DNA from: Pseudopedobacter sp965218985
GTDB lineage: Bacteria > Bacteroidota > Bacteroidia > Sphingobacteriales > Sphingobacteriaceae
Direction: 5' to 3'
Assembly (NCBI GenBank): GCA_965218985.1
Contig: CBDCMP010000006.1
Coordinates: 62,001 to 126,000 of the forward strand
Length of the DNA stretch: 64,000 bases
Shown in pieces: positions 16,016-24,030 of this stretch. How positions within the stretch are numbered: position 1 is the stretch's first letter; each line of letters opens with the position of its first letter. The position numbers and the translations under genes are program-made. The notes under the pieces were generated by a model that was not told the origin of the DNA, made no database searches, and saw nothing but the letters and a program-made list of their open reading frames with translations.

Positions 16016-16336
16016 TTAATATTCGTCGCCTCTAATCTTAACGGTTATTCCTTCAAGTTGTTCGTTCACTCTCAATTGACATGCCAGCCTGCTGTCAGGC
16101 CCTGCATCAGGCAAAGTGTCCAGCATATCTAGTTCAGCATCCCCTGGTGCAGGTAATTGATCCAAACCTTCCAGCACCTGTACGTGGCAAGTGGCGCAAA
16201 GGGCCATTCCCCCGCAGGTGGCCAGGATGTTATATTCTGAAGCTTTTAAAACCTCCATCAGGTTGAGGTTGATCTCTTCAGGAATTTCAATGAGCTGAGC
16301 GCTGTCGTCTCTATCAACCACAGTTATTTTAATCAT
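16016..16336 (-). CDS. 2Fe-2S ferredoxin (adrenodoxin/ISC type)
   Basis: A 106-aa ferredoxin. Cluster cysteines are in CGGMALCATC (C-x5-C-x2-C) and the distal LACQL. The spacing is that of adrenodoxin or Isc ferredoxin rather than plant type. It lies 2 nt downstream of the reductase gene, its likely electron donor. Confidence 0.92.
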   Translation of the reverse strand: MIKITVVDRDDSAQLIEIPEEINLNLMEVLKASEYNILATCGGMALCATCHVQVLEGLDQLPAPGDAELDMLDTLPDAGPDSRLACQLRVNEQLEGITVKIRGDEY

Positions 16337-16338
16337 AT

Positions 16339-17355
16339 TTAAAAGCTGTTCACACCGTATACAGTGGTGTATTTAAAAGATAATTTTTGGTCGGGATAAA
16401 CATATTTGAAAACACTTTGCGCCATCAAAGCCGCCTCATGGAAACCACTCAGGATCAATTTTAATTTCCCGGGATAGGTGTTAATGTCACCAATGGCGTA
16501 AATGCGTGCTACATTGGTGGAGTAATCCTCGGTGTTCACCTGTATGGCTGATTTTTCAATGTTCAGGCCCCATTCGGCAATTGGCCCTAATTTAGGGCTT
16601 AAGCCAAAAAGCGGAATCAGGTGGTCTGTTTCAAGAATGCTTTCCTCCTTTGATTTATGAAGTATACTTACCTCATTTAAATGACCATTGCCGTTCACTT
16701 TGGTCAGATGAGCGGAAAGGATTAAATTGATTTTTCCCATGCCAGCCAGTTGAAACACTTTCTCTGCAGAATCCGGTGCACCTCTAAAGGTGTCTCCACG
16801 GTGGATTAAGGTAACTTCTTTTGCAATATTGGCTAAAAAGATGGTCCAGTCCAATGCAGAGTCGCCTCCTCCGGCCAATACAATCTTCTTATCTCTGTAA
16901 ACTTCGGGATCTTTAACCATATAGCTCACCCCCTTGCCTTCAAAAAGCGCCAAGTTTTCTATATCGGGCTTTCTAGGTTCAAAGCAACCCAAACCTCCGG
17001 CAATCACCACGGCTTTACAATGGATTTCCGTATGGTCACTAGTGATCACTTTCAGACTGCCATCCTCTTGTTTTTCCAATGCTTCCACTCTTTCTCCGAG
17101 ACTGAAGCCAGGATCAAAAGGTTTGATCTGGTCCATCAGGTTATTGACCAGTTCCTGAGCCTTGATCTCTGGATAACCAGGGATGTCATAAATGGGTTTG
17201 TGCGGATAAATCTCTGAAAGCTGACCGCCAACCTGCGGCAATACATCCACTAAATGGCAGCGAATTTTTAAAAGGCCGGCCTCGAAAACTGCGAAAAGCC
17301 CGACTGGACCGGCACCTATGATACATAAATCGGTATGAATGATATTTTGAGTCAT
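16339..17355 (-). CDS. Thioredoxin-reductase-like ferredoxin-NADP+ reductase
   Basis: A 338-aa flavoprotein with two nucleotide folds: LCIIGAGPVGLFAVFEAG (FAD) and IVLAGGGDSALDWTIFLA (NADPH). IYAIGDINTYPG is the C-terminal FAD motif. There is no CxxC redox pair between the domains, which separates it from true thioredoxin reductases and fits the TrxR-like FNR group of Bacillus and Chlorobium. PQVGGQLSEIYPHKPIYDIPG is typical. It overlaps the MarR gene by 4 nt and precedes the ferredoxin. Confidence 0.9.
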   Translation of the reverse strand: MTQNIIHTDLCIIGAGPVGLFAVFEAGLLKIRCHLVDVLPQVGGQLSEIYPHKPIYDIPGYPEIKAQELVNNLMDQIKPFDPGFSLGERVEALEKQEDGSLKVITSDHTEIHCKAVVIAGGLGCFEPRKPDIENLALFEGKGVSYMVKDPEVYRDKKIVLAGGGDSALDWTIFLANIAKEVTLIHRGDTFRGAPDSAEKVFQLAGMGKINLILSAHLTKVNGNGHLNEVSILHKSKEESILETDHLIPLFGLSPKLGPIAEWGLNIEKSAIQVNTEDYSTNVARIYAIGDINTYPGKLKLILSGFHEAALMAQSVFKYVYPDQKLSFKYTTVYGVNSF

Positions 17356-17783
17356 GATAATGTAGCGTGAATCGTGTTTAATATTCTTTTTAAATCTTCA
17401 TAATCCTGGTCGCTTAAATTTTCCCAGGCCTTGGTTCTTATCTCAGCCACTTTGGGTGCCCATTCCATTTGCTTGGCAGCCCCGTGTGGGGTTAAGTGAA
17501 TGATGAAACTTCTTCTGTCTCCTTCACAGGCCTTACGTTCCACTAAGTTCTTTTTGCACAACAAGTCGAGAATTCGGGTTAAAGTAGGGTGATCTTTCCC
17601 CGTCAATTCAGCAAGCTGACTTTGATTCTGGTCATTATGAATGCTCAGGTTCTTTAAGATCAACCATTGATCAACTGTAATGTCAAAATTCTCCTCTTTA
17701 AAACGCTTTAAAGCATATTGTTTAATCCTTCGGTTCGTTCTGTCCAAAAGATAAGAATAGGTGCTGAATTTTTCTGTTGACAT
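17352..17783 (-). CDS. MarR-family regulator heading the redox operon
   Basis: A 143-aa winged-helix regulator. Helix-turn-helix region NQSQLAELTGKDHPTLTRILDLLCKKNLVER, wing KACEGDRRSFIIHLTPHG with the conserved DRR. It is the first gene of the unit with the FNR, ferredoxin and NDH-2 genes. A 19-bp palindrome overlaps its start codon and predicted transcription start, suggesting it represses its own operon in response to an unknown ligand or oxidant. Confidence 0.88.
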   Translation of the reverse strand: MSTEKFSTYSYLLDRTNRRIKQYALKRFKEENFDITVDQWLILKNLSIHNDQNQSQLAELTGKDHPTLTRILDLLCKKNLVERKACEGDRRSFIIHLTPHGAAKQMEWAPKVAEIRTKAWENLSDQDYEDLKRILNTIHATLS

Positions 17784-17799
17784 ATTAATAATTAGTATG
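17781..17799. promoter_or_regulatory. Candidate MarR operator
   Basis: catattaataattagtatg is a near-perfect palindrome (8 of 9 arm pairs). It starts on the MarR start codon, covers the predicted transcription start and ends 1 nt before the -7 box. Length, symmetry and AT-richness fit MarR operators. Confidence 0.6.
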
Positions 17800-17800
17800 A

Positions 17801-17808
17801 CAAATATA
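17801..17808 (-). promoter_or_regulatory. -7 promoter box of the MarR-FNR-ferredoxin-NDH-2 operon
   Basis: On the minus strand TATATTTG matches TAnnTTTG, 17 nt before the MarR ATG. It abuts the palindrome at 17781-17799. Confidence 0.6.
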
Positions 17809-17998
17809 AACGTAAAAAGTTTTAATAGCTATCAAAATAGCAGATTTTAATTTTATTGAAATAGTAAAGACCACCCGAGATCAACTATTCCGGAATTTGA
17901 AGTTGAAGGGAGAGAAAGTAGGAGGTATGTCTCATTCATCCCGGTAGCCATCCTATTTTTCAAGCCTGTTATTATTTAAGGAGATATAAAAATCTAAA

Positions 17999-19720
17999 TC
18001 AAGACTTGATAAGACTTTCAATGATTTTGGCAGATGCTGCCTCGCAAAAATCCAATCCAGAGTAATCAGGGTTAAAACCGCCAATGTATGGAACTGCCAT
18101 GATATAAATACGAGGATTAAAAGCCCCATAGGAATCTACCACCTGAAAAACATCATTGATGGTGACGCCCGGTACTTTTAGCCGGTATTCTCCGTTGGCT
18201 TCAAGAATCATCTTTTCATCTCCCGATGACATCCACTCTTTTGCACATTTGGCGGAGCGAAACTTTAAACTAGCGGGGCTCAATGTCCCATCATTGACTA
18301 AACTTTTAAAGGGGAACTGATCAAAAGAAAGATGAGGCTGCCCCACACAGTTAATAAATGTTTGATAATAAACAGCTTGATCTTTCCCGGCTTCATCGGT
18401 ATAGTGATAGGTGACACCACCCTCATCCATGGGTTCAATCGTGCTTTCAGCTCCCACTGCCACCAGGTCGAGCACACCAGCTTCATGGAGTGCCAGTAGT
18501 TCCCTTGAGGAGCTTTGTGGAGCGAATGCGATGACAATGGAGATCAGCGGCATCAAAACCTTTTGTAACCTTAACATATCCTCAGCAGAGAGATGTTTGG
18601 CAGGATAATTCATCGCAAAGCTCAACACGGCCAGCATCTCTTTCCAATAGACGGATTCTTTTCTTTTAATAGATTTCTCTGCCTCAGCGTATTCAGCCCT
18701 GAACAGTTGGAAAGGATCCAGGCGTTCACGCAATTCCATCATGGCGTCTACAAATTCCTCAATGGTCATGTTTTGAATATACTGATGGAATGCAGGATCC
18801 TTATCCCTGAACATCTCTTTGAAGTTCTTTTCAAAAATAAAATCAAGAGATAAAAACCCTTCATTCTGCACCCTGTGTGCTGCAATATCCTCCTCACTTA
18901 ATAAAGCATCATTCATCAGGTGTGAATCCTCCAAATGAAATCTTATCGCAGGCAATAATCCGCTCCGGGAATGCATCATCATTCTGAATCCGCTGCTCTC
19001 CCGGGCCAGATGGTAGGAAAGTACGCCATCTTTTGCTTCTTCGTATACACCATTGTGACGAGACAGGGTTCTGATAGCATCTATTGCAGTGAGTGAAGAG
19101 CCTTTGATCGCCACTGGATGATTCAACTTCATTGCCAGTTTCGCTGGTGGATAGGGTGCATCATAATAACCTGAGACTTTACCTTCGTGTTTCACCGGCC
19201 AGTGATGCCCGGTGCAAACAATCACTACCTCGAATTTTATTATCCCTTTTCCGGAAACATCCACCCAAACTTCATCAAAGCCGGGCTTGTCGATGAGGTC
19301 TTTAACGTTGCTTTCTGGGTGTATGATGGTGCTGATGCCTGCTTTTTCGGCTTTAGCTTGTAAAAGGCTGAACTGTGCATTCAGGTAGTTGCCAAAAAAT
19401 AATCTCGGCAGCACTTTATATTCATTGAAATTGTGAGGATTGATATTAAAACGTTGTAATAAAGAAGCAGGAGCTATTTTTACCCATTCTTCAATGGAGC
19501 TGACCATTTGCGGGATTTCATTATCTGATACATTGGTGATGTGTTCATCACAGGCACCTTCTTCACTGTAGGGCATGCCCAAACCAAGCTGCCCCTTTCT
19601 CTCAAAAATGTGTATTTCAAAATCCTGCCGGTTAGCTTCCACCAGTCTTTTGTACATGAATAATCCACTTGGTCCACCACCCAGTATAGCGATGCGTTTG
19701 CTTGCTTTAGACCTGTCCAT
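17999..19720 (-). CDS. FAD/NAD(P)-binding protein (NAD_binding_9-like)
   Basis: A 573-aa predicted flavoprotein. The N-terminal dinucleotide fold RIAILGGGPSGLFMYKRL and GLGMPYSEEG resemble the FAD/NAD(P)-binding group that includes HcaR-like and ornithine-monooxygenase-like proteins of unknown substrate. IVCTGHHWP is the second conserved element. The C-terminal half lacks a recognised domain, and no membrane segment or signal is seen. It stands alone, transcribed toward the MarR operon, with about 215 nt of featureless DNA between. Confidence 0.7.
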   Translation of the reverse strand: MDRSKASKRIAILGGGPSGLFMYKRLVEANRQDFEIHIFERKGQLGLGMPYSEEGACDEHITNVSDNEIPQMVSSIEEWVKIAPASLLQRFNINPHNFNEYKVLPRLFFGNYLNAQFSLLQAKAEKAGISTIIHPESNVKDLIDKPGFDEVWVDVSGKGIIKFEVVIVCTGHHWPVKHEGKVSGYYDAPYPPAKLAMKLNHPVAIKGSSLTAIDAIRTLSRHNGVYEEAKDGVLSYHLARESSGFRMMMHSRSGLLPAIRFHLEDSHLMNDALLSEEDIAAHRVQNEGFLSLDFIFEKNFKEMFRDKDPAFHQYIQNMTIEEFVDAMMELRERLDPFQLFRAEYAEAEKSIKRKESVYWKEMLAVLSFAMNYPAKHLSAEDMLRLQKVLMPLISIVIAFAPQSSSRELLALHEAGVLDLVAVGAESTIEPMDEGGVTYHYTDEAGKDQAVYYQTFINCVGQPHLSFDQFPFKSLVNDGTLSPASLKFRSAKCAKEWMSSGDEKMILEANGEYRLKVPGVTINDVFQVVDSYGAFNPRIYIMAVPYIGGFNPDYSGLDFCEAASAKIIESLIKS

Positions 19721-19826
19721 TTTTTGCTGCCGTTATTGCTCCGCTACTTAACCGAAAGGCTGGTAAAATGTTTTATGAATATTTCTTAAGACCAATGATA
19801 AACTGCTGGATTTAAAAATATCAATA

Positions 19827-20795
19827 CTATTTTTCTGTCAACCATTCCTTCTGACTTTCGGGTGTATGGAAAGTCCAGGCTAAAATTCTACTTACTTTAT
19901 TGCCCTGGCCCATTGGAATGGTTTTCACATCTCGTGCTTCCACCTGTTTCAGGTGTTGATAAGCATGTTTTAAATGTTCCTGATTGGAGATCAATGTAGA
20001 GAACCAGAGGCATGATTGTGCGAACGCTCTGCTCTGCAGAATCATGTCTTTTACAAATCTGCCTTCACCTCCCTGGCACCATAATTCTTTATGCTGTCCG
20101 CCGAAATTCAGTGTTACCTCCGTTACCTTATCTTTTGATAGGTTATTCAATTTTTTTAAAGTTCCGGCTTGAGCCTCCGCCATTGACGCATGAAAAGGAG
20201 GATTGCAAATGCTCAAATCCACACGTTCTGTTAATTCCAAAACACCCGGAAATATATTTTTAGCATTGGGCTGCAGCCTGAATTTTATTTTTCCTTTCAG
20301 ATGAGGATTAGCTTCAACGATGGCAGTTGCAGACTGAATGGCGACTGGGTCTATATCTGCACCAATAAATGACCATCCATATTCTTTATTCCCTATGAGG
20401 GGATAAACGCAGTTGGCACCTACACCAATGTCCAGACATTTCACTTGTCTTGCTTTGGGAACCTCTCCTTGAGCACTTTTGGCCAGCAGATCTGCTATGT
20501 GATGAATATAATCTGCTCTACCGGGGATAGGAGGACATAGATAACCCTCAGGAATATCCCATTTTCCGATAGCATAAAAATGCGCTAATAATGCTTTATT
20601 GAGCATTTTAACAGCGTCAGGATTGGCGAAGTCAATGGTTTCATGTTCGTATTCATTAATCCTGACGAAAGGAGCAAGGCCAGGACATGTTCGGGAGAGC
20701 TCCTGTAAATCATATCTCCCTTGATGTTTATTTTTGGGATGTAATTTAACTTTAGCTTTTCCTTTGGGATTTCTTTTGTTTTTATTGCGGAGCAT
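19827..20795 (-). CDS. rlmF: 23S rRNA (adenine(1618)-N(6))-methyltransferase
   Basis: A 322-aa protein. A basic N-terminus (NKNKRNPKGKAKVKLHPKN) and HQGRYDLQELSR are typical of RlmF. SAM motif I is LDIGVGANCVYPLIG, and the catalytic N6-adenine motif NPPFH follows LSICNPPFHAS. Full family length. It methylates A1618 (E. coli numbering) of 23S rRNA. Confidence 0.93.
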   Translation of the reverse strand: MLRNKNKRNPKGKAKVKLHPKNKHQGRYDLQELSRTCPGLAPFVRINEYEHETIDFANPDAVKMLNKALLAHFYAIGKWDIPEGYLCPPIPGRADYIHHIADLLAKSAQGEVPKARQVKCLDIGVGANCVYPLIGNKEYGWSFIGADIDPVAIQSATAIVEANPHLKGKIKFRLQPNAKNIFPGVLELTERVDLSICNPPFHASMAEAQAGTLKKLNNLSKDKVTEVTLNFGGQHKELWCQGGEGRFVKDMILQSRAFAQSCLWFSTLISNQEHLKHAYQHLKQVEARDVKTIPMGQGNKVSRILAWTFHTPESQKEWLTEK

Positions 20796-20881
20796 GAAAA
20801 ATGATGTGTTTATATGTTACGGGCAATTTAACATATAAATGAAAAAAAACCGTAACTGCCGATACTGAAATTATTTGGTTG

Positions 20882-21766
20882 CTAATTTTCGATCAGCTCC
20901 GGTTCGTTTAATTCGATTAATATTACCCCGTAAATGCCTTTTTCTCCATATAAACTGCTTTTTGGGTCGTTTCCGGCCAGCACGGTAACTTTTTTTACTG
21001 CATCCTCATTGATATCGCATAATTTTCTCAAGTTGTAATTTTTACCGCCTACTAAAATCAACGGAAACTTTTGATGTGCCGTTTGCTCAGTGACTTTGAG
21101 CTTTTTATTCAATAGTTTTTTCACGTCATTATAAAGCGACGTCTTTTTTACACTATCAGGCGGAAAATGATCGACATGAAGACTCTCCATTCCCCACCGA
21201 TAGTTTCCAGGATCCAAGCTATTGATGAAGGTTTGATGATAAGTTTTCAAATCAAGAATTTGCTCAATTGAATTAATGATATTCACCACTTTGATGGAAT
21301 GCTCACTGTCAGGCTTCGGTAACGAATAGCTATAGATCCTATAATCTTTGGGAGACGCTATTTCAAATATATAATTGAAGCCATCCAAACCGGAAATGGT
21401 GTCATCCGGAAGCGTTTGAATGGAGTTTGAATGGAATGATTTTAGTAAAGCAATAGAAATTTGCGAATCAAAAAAAAGGGTCCTCATCACCATTTTATTT
21501 TCTCCTGTGGAAATATAAGTGATGAGTTTCGCCCTAATCCCATATTGTTGATTTACTTCTAAAATTTGCTGATTCATCCATATCCTGATTCTCAGTGAAT
21601 CCTCTGAAGTGGTTAAATCCGCTAAGTTGAAATTGTTAAGCTTTTTCTGAATGGAATTAAAAAATAAAGAGTCTGCTCGGTGATCAGGGATTTCTATTTT
21701 TTTTTGAGCACTGGAATTAAAATATAATAAAGACAGAAACAAGAGCAGCTTTATTTTTCTCATCAT
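20882..21766 (-). CDS. Secreted protein of unknown function with a TonB-plug-like C-terminus
   Basis: A 294-aa protein with a signal peptide (MMRKIKLLLFLSLLYFNSSAQ, cleavage likely near residue 20). No family was recognised for the central part. The last 50 residues (GGKNYNLRKLCDINEDAVKKV ... SSLYGEKGIYGVILIEL) resemble the plug-domain end of SusC-type TonB-dependent receptors, where SALYGxxGxNGVILI is common, yet no beta-barrel follows. It may be a stand-alone plug-like module of the kind found in some Bacteroidota envelope proteins. Function not assigned. Confidence 0.55.
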   Translation of the reverse strand: MMRKIKLLLFLSLLYFNSSAQKKIEIPDHRADSLFFNSIQKKLNNFNLADLTTSEDSLRIRIWMNQQILEVNQQYGIRAKLITYISTGENKMVMRTLFFDSQISIALLKSFHSNSIQTLPDDTISGLDGFNYIFEIASPKDYRIYSYSLPKPDSEHSIKVVNIINSIEQILDLKTYHQTFINSLDPGNYRWGMESLHVDHFPPDSVKKTSLYNDVKKLLNKKLKVTEQTAHQKFPLILVGGKNYNLRKLCDINEDAVKKVTVLAGNDPKSSLYGEKGIYGVILIELNEPELIEN

Positions 21767-21823
21767 ACTTTAATAATAGGGTGGTGGATGATAAAAATAC
21801 AAAAAAAAAGCTGAATGTACAGC

Positions 21824-22996
21824 TTACCTCCTTTTTGATCTCTCCCAGGCTGCAGATTGTTTTCCTTTGAAATATCTTATAGCCCCTGCCATGGCAGCAT
21901 AATTCATCATGGAAAAATAGAAAGGGATAAAAAACGCTTTTATTTTCATCCTCCTACTCTCCAGTAGGTAGCCTAACACAGAGGCAAAGTAAAAGAGCAA
22001 TTGACCGAGCAGGATGATTTGGTATACCATTGAACCGGGATAAAATATGCAAATAAATACATTTAATATAAAAACAAGCGCCATCAACCAAGGCGTGACG
22101 GCCCAGCGTAAAACCCGGTGGCTCAGGTATTGAAAAGTTAACACAGGGATATGAAAGGGATTAGCCGACTTTTTCAATCTTAAAATGGATTGGATACCTC
22201 CAGCTGCTATTCTGATCTTTCTTTTTAATTCTTCTTTTGAATCTGCAGAAGCAGTCTCCATCGCGTAGGCTGCTGGTTCATAAGCAATAATAAAACCTTT
22301 TTCGGCTATTCTCATTGCAATCATATGATCGTCAATGATGGTGTCTGACTCCACAGGCTGGTAAAGATCAGTCCTGATACTGAAAAGTTCACCCGCCGCA
22401 CCAACATTGGAATATAATTCGTAATCCCACTTCTTAAGTGCAGATTCATACTTCCAATAAAACCCCTCACCAGCAGCGCTGGCATCGGCTTCCTGTTCCA
22501 CCAGGATACGTTTTTCACCTGCAACAGCCCCTACTTTAGGGTTTTGATAGTGTTTCACTAATTCTTTGATGGCCGCTTTATTCAAAAACGTGTTTGCATC
22601 TGTGAATACAGTGACCTCTCCGTTGATGAAGGGGATTGCTCGTTTTATAGCCGCCATTTTACCGGCTCTGTTGTCTTCATGCAGGAGCTGAACTTCCGGA
22701 TGTAGCTTAATGATGTCCGGGGTTTCGTCTGATGATCCATCAGTGATGAAGATGATCTGCAAAAGTTCTTTTGGATAATCCAGTTCCAAGCAATTTTCAA
22801 TCTTCTCTTTGATAAGTGTCTCTTCATTATAAGCTGCTACCAATAAGGATACAGTTTTCAGGTTAACCTCTGCAATGAATTTAAATGGAGTGGAGGATAA
22901 TCTTTTAATCCTTATCAACAGGTAGAGGAAAATTCCATAGCCTAGAAAGGTGTAGAAAATCAGGAACAAAAAAATCCAGAATAAAATAATCATCAT
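21824..22996 (-). CDS. Family 2 membrane glycosyltransferase
   Basis: A 390-aa processive-type GT2. An N-terminal helix (residues 2-28) precedes the GT-A domain: VSLLVAAYNEETLI, FITDGSSDET, the DxD-like TVFTDANTF, and DDHMIAMRIAEKG as the catalytic-base region. RKIRIAAGG replaces the usual QxxRW. Three C-terminal helices (about 270-375) anchor it. It resembles cellulose/hyaluronan-synthase-like enzymes and probably extends or primes the EPS chain. It overlaps the next upstream GT2 by 4 nt. Confidence 0.85.
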   Translation of the reverse strand: MMIILFWIFLFLIFYTFLGYGIFLYLLIRIKRLSSTPFKFIAEVNLKTVSLLVAAYNEETLIKEKIENCLELDYPKELLQIIFITDGSSDETPDIIKLHPEVQLLHEDNRAGKMAAIKRAIPFINGEVTVFTDANTFLNKAAIKELVKHYQNPKVGAVAGEKRILVEQEADASAAGEGFYWKYESALKKWDYELYSNVGAAGELFSIRTDLYQPVESDTIIDDHMIAMRIAEKGFIIAYEPAAYAMETASADSKEELKRKIRIAAGGIQSILRLKKSANPFHIPVLTFQYLSHRVLRWAVTPWLMALVFILNVFICIFYPGSMVYQIILLGQLLFYFASVLGYLLESRRMKIKAFFIPFYFSMMNYAAMAGAIRYFKGKQSAAWERSKRR

Positions 22997-23916
22997 CTTT
23001 TAATATTAAAACCTAAAGATCCGCTGTTAACTTGATGGGTATAATTCCAAATTAAGGCTTTTAAGACCCATTTTGCTAAATCCCCTCTTTTATTTCTCAA
23101 ATGAACAAAGATAGTTTTTGGGCATGCAATGAAAGTGAAGTAAAAGGAGAATAGGAGCGTGTTCCTCAAGCTGGTATTTCTTCTAATGAAAAGCATACGG
23201 TTTCTGGTTAAAAAGAAGGTCTTTATAGCACTTTCTTTTCCGACAGAAATCGATTCTTTATGATATATGAATGTTTTACCGGTGAAATTTATCGTTTTCC
23301 CCATTCTTCTGAATTTTTCGCACCAATCTAATTCCTCATAATACAAGAAATAATTCTCCTCCATCAATCCGGCTTTGAATAAATCAGATCTTCTGCACAT
23401 TACGGCCGCACCATGGCAAAAACCTGTTTCATAGCTTAAATCATTATATTGGCCCCTGTTCTTTTCATATTGTCCGATTTGCGAATTTCTGCACATCACA
23501 TAATTCATAGGGGTATATCCGGCATATTGTATCATGTTTTTATCATGATGGTAAAGTATTAAAGGAGAAAGAAGTCCTATATGAGGATTAGCCTTAAATT
23601 CATCAATCATAGTTTCCAGGCAGCCAACAGGAATTTCTGTGTCATTATTTAAAAGAAAAATATAATCCCCGGATGCTGACTTTATTCCTAAATTATTACC
23701 TCCGGCAAAACCCAGGTTTATTTCTGAGCGAATGAAAAGAAGGCCAGGAATTATTTTCTTAAATGCGGCTTCACTGTTCACTTCACTAGCATTGTCCACT
23801 ACAATAACCTCTATTTCATCTTGATAATTCTTTTTTAATGACGAAAGTAATTCCAGAGTGACTTCAGGCTGATTGAAATTAACTGTGATGATTGAAACAG
23901 CATCCATGGTATGCAT
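22993..23916 (-). CDS. Family 2 glycosyltransferase (WbbL-like)
   Basis: A 307-aa soluble GT2. VSIITVNFNQPEVTLELLSSL, EVIVVDNASEVN, NLGFAGGNNLGI and the metal motif LLNNDTEIP follow the rhamnosyltransferase/WbbL order. EELDWCEKFRRMGK is the acceptor-side motif. Translation may begin at the ATG at 23916 or at the one three codons later. First gene of a two-gene unit that begins downstream of the terminator at 23971-24011. Sugar and acceptor are unknown. Confidence 0.87.
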   Translation of the reverse strand: MHTMDAVSIITVNFNQPEVTLELLSSLKKNYQDEIEVIVVDNASEVNSEAAFKKIIPGLLFIRSEINLGFAGGNNLGIKSASGDYIFLLNNDTEIPVGCLETMIDEFKANPHIGLLSPLILYHHDKNMIQYAGYTPMNYVMCRNSQIGQYEKNRGQYNDLSYETGFCHGAAVMCRRSDLFKAGLMEENYFLYYEELDWCEKFRRMGKTINFTGKTFIYHKESISVGKESAIKTFFLTRNRMLFIRRNTSLRNTLLFSFYFTFIACPKTIFVHLRNKRGDLAKWVLKALIWNYTHQVNSGSLGFNIKR

Positions 23917-23970
23917 TTAAAAATTTCAGGCAAAATAAAATAATTCATCTTCAGATAAAAATAATGGTCA

Positions 23971-24011
23971 TATAAAAGAATAACCCTTCCATGATGATGA
24001 AAGGGTTATTC
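23971..24011 (-). terminator. Rho-independent terminator of the esterase lipoprotein gene
   Basis: GAATAACCCTT (23978-23988) pairs perfectly with AAGGGTTATTC (24001-24011). On the minus strand the stem is followed by TTTTATA. It separates the esterase gene from the GT2 pair. Confidence 0.75.
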
Positions 24012-24030
24012 AAATTGCTGGTTTCAGTGA

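Noticed and set aside
20811..20837. 9-bp perfect hairpin (tatatgtta...taacatata)
   Set aside because: No T run follows on either strand in the direction that would terminate a neighbouring gene; kept as structural coincidence.
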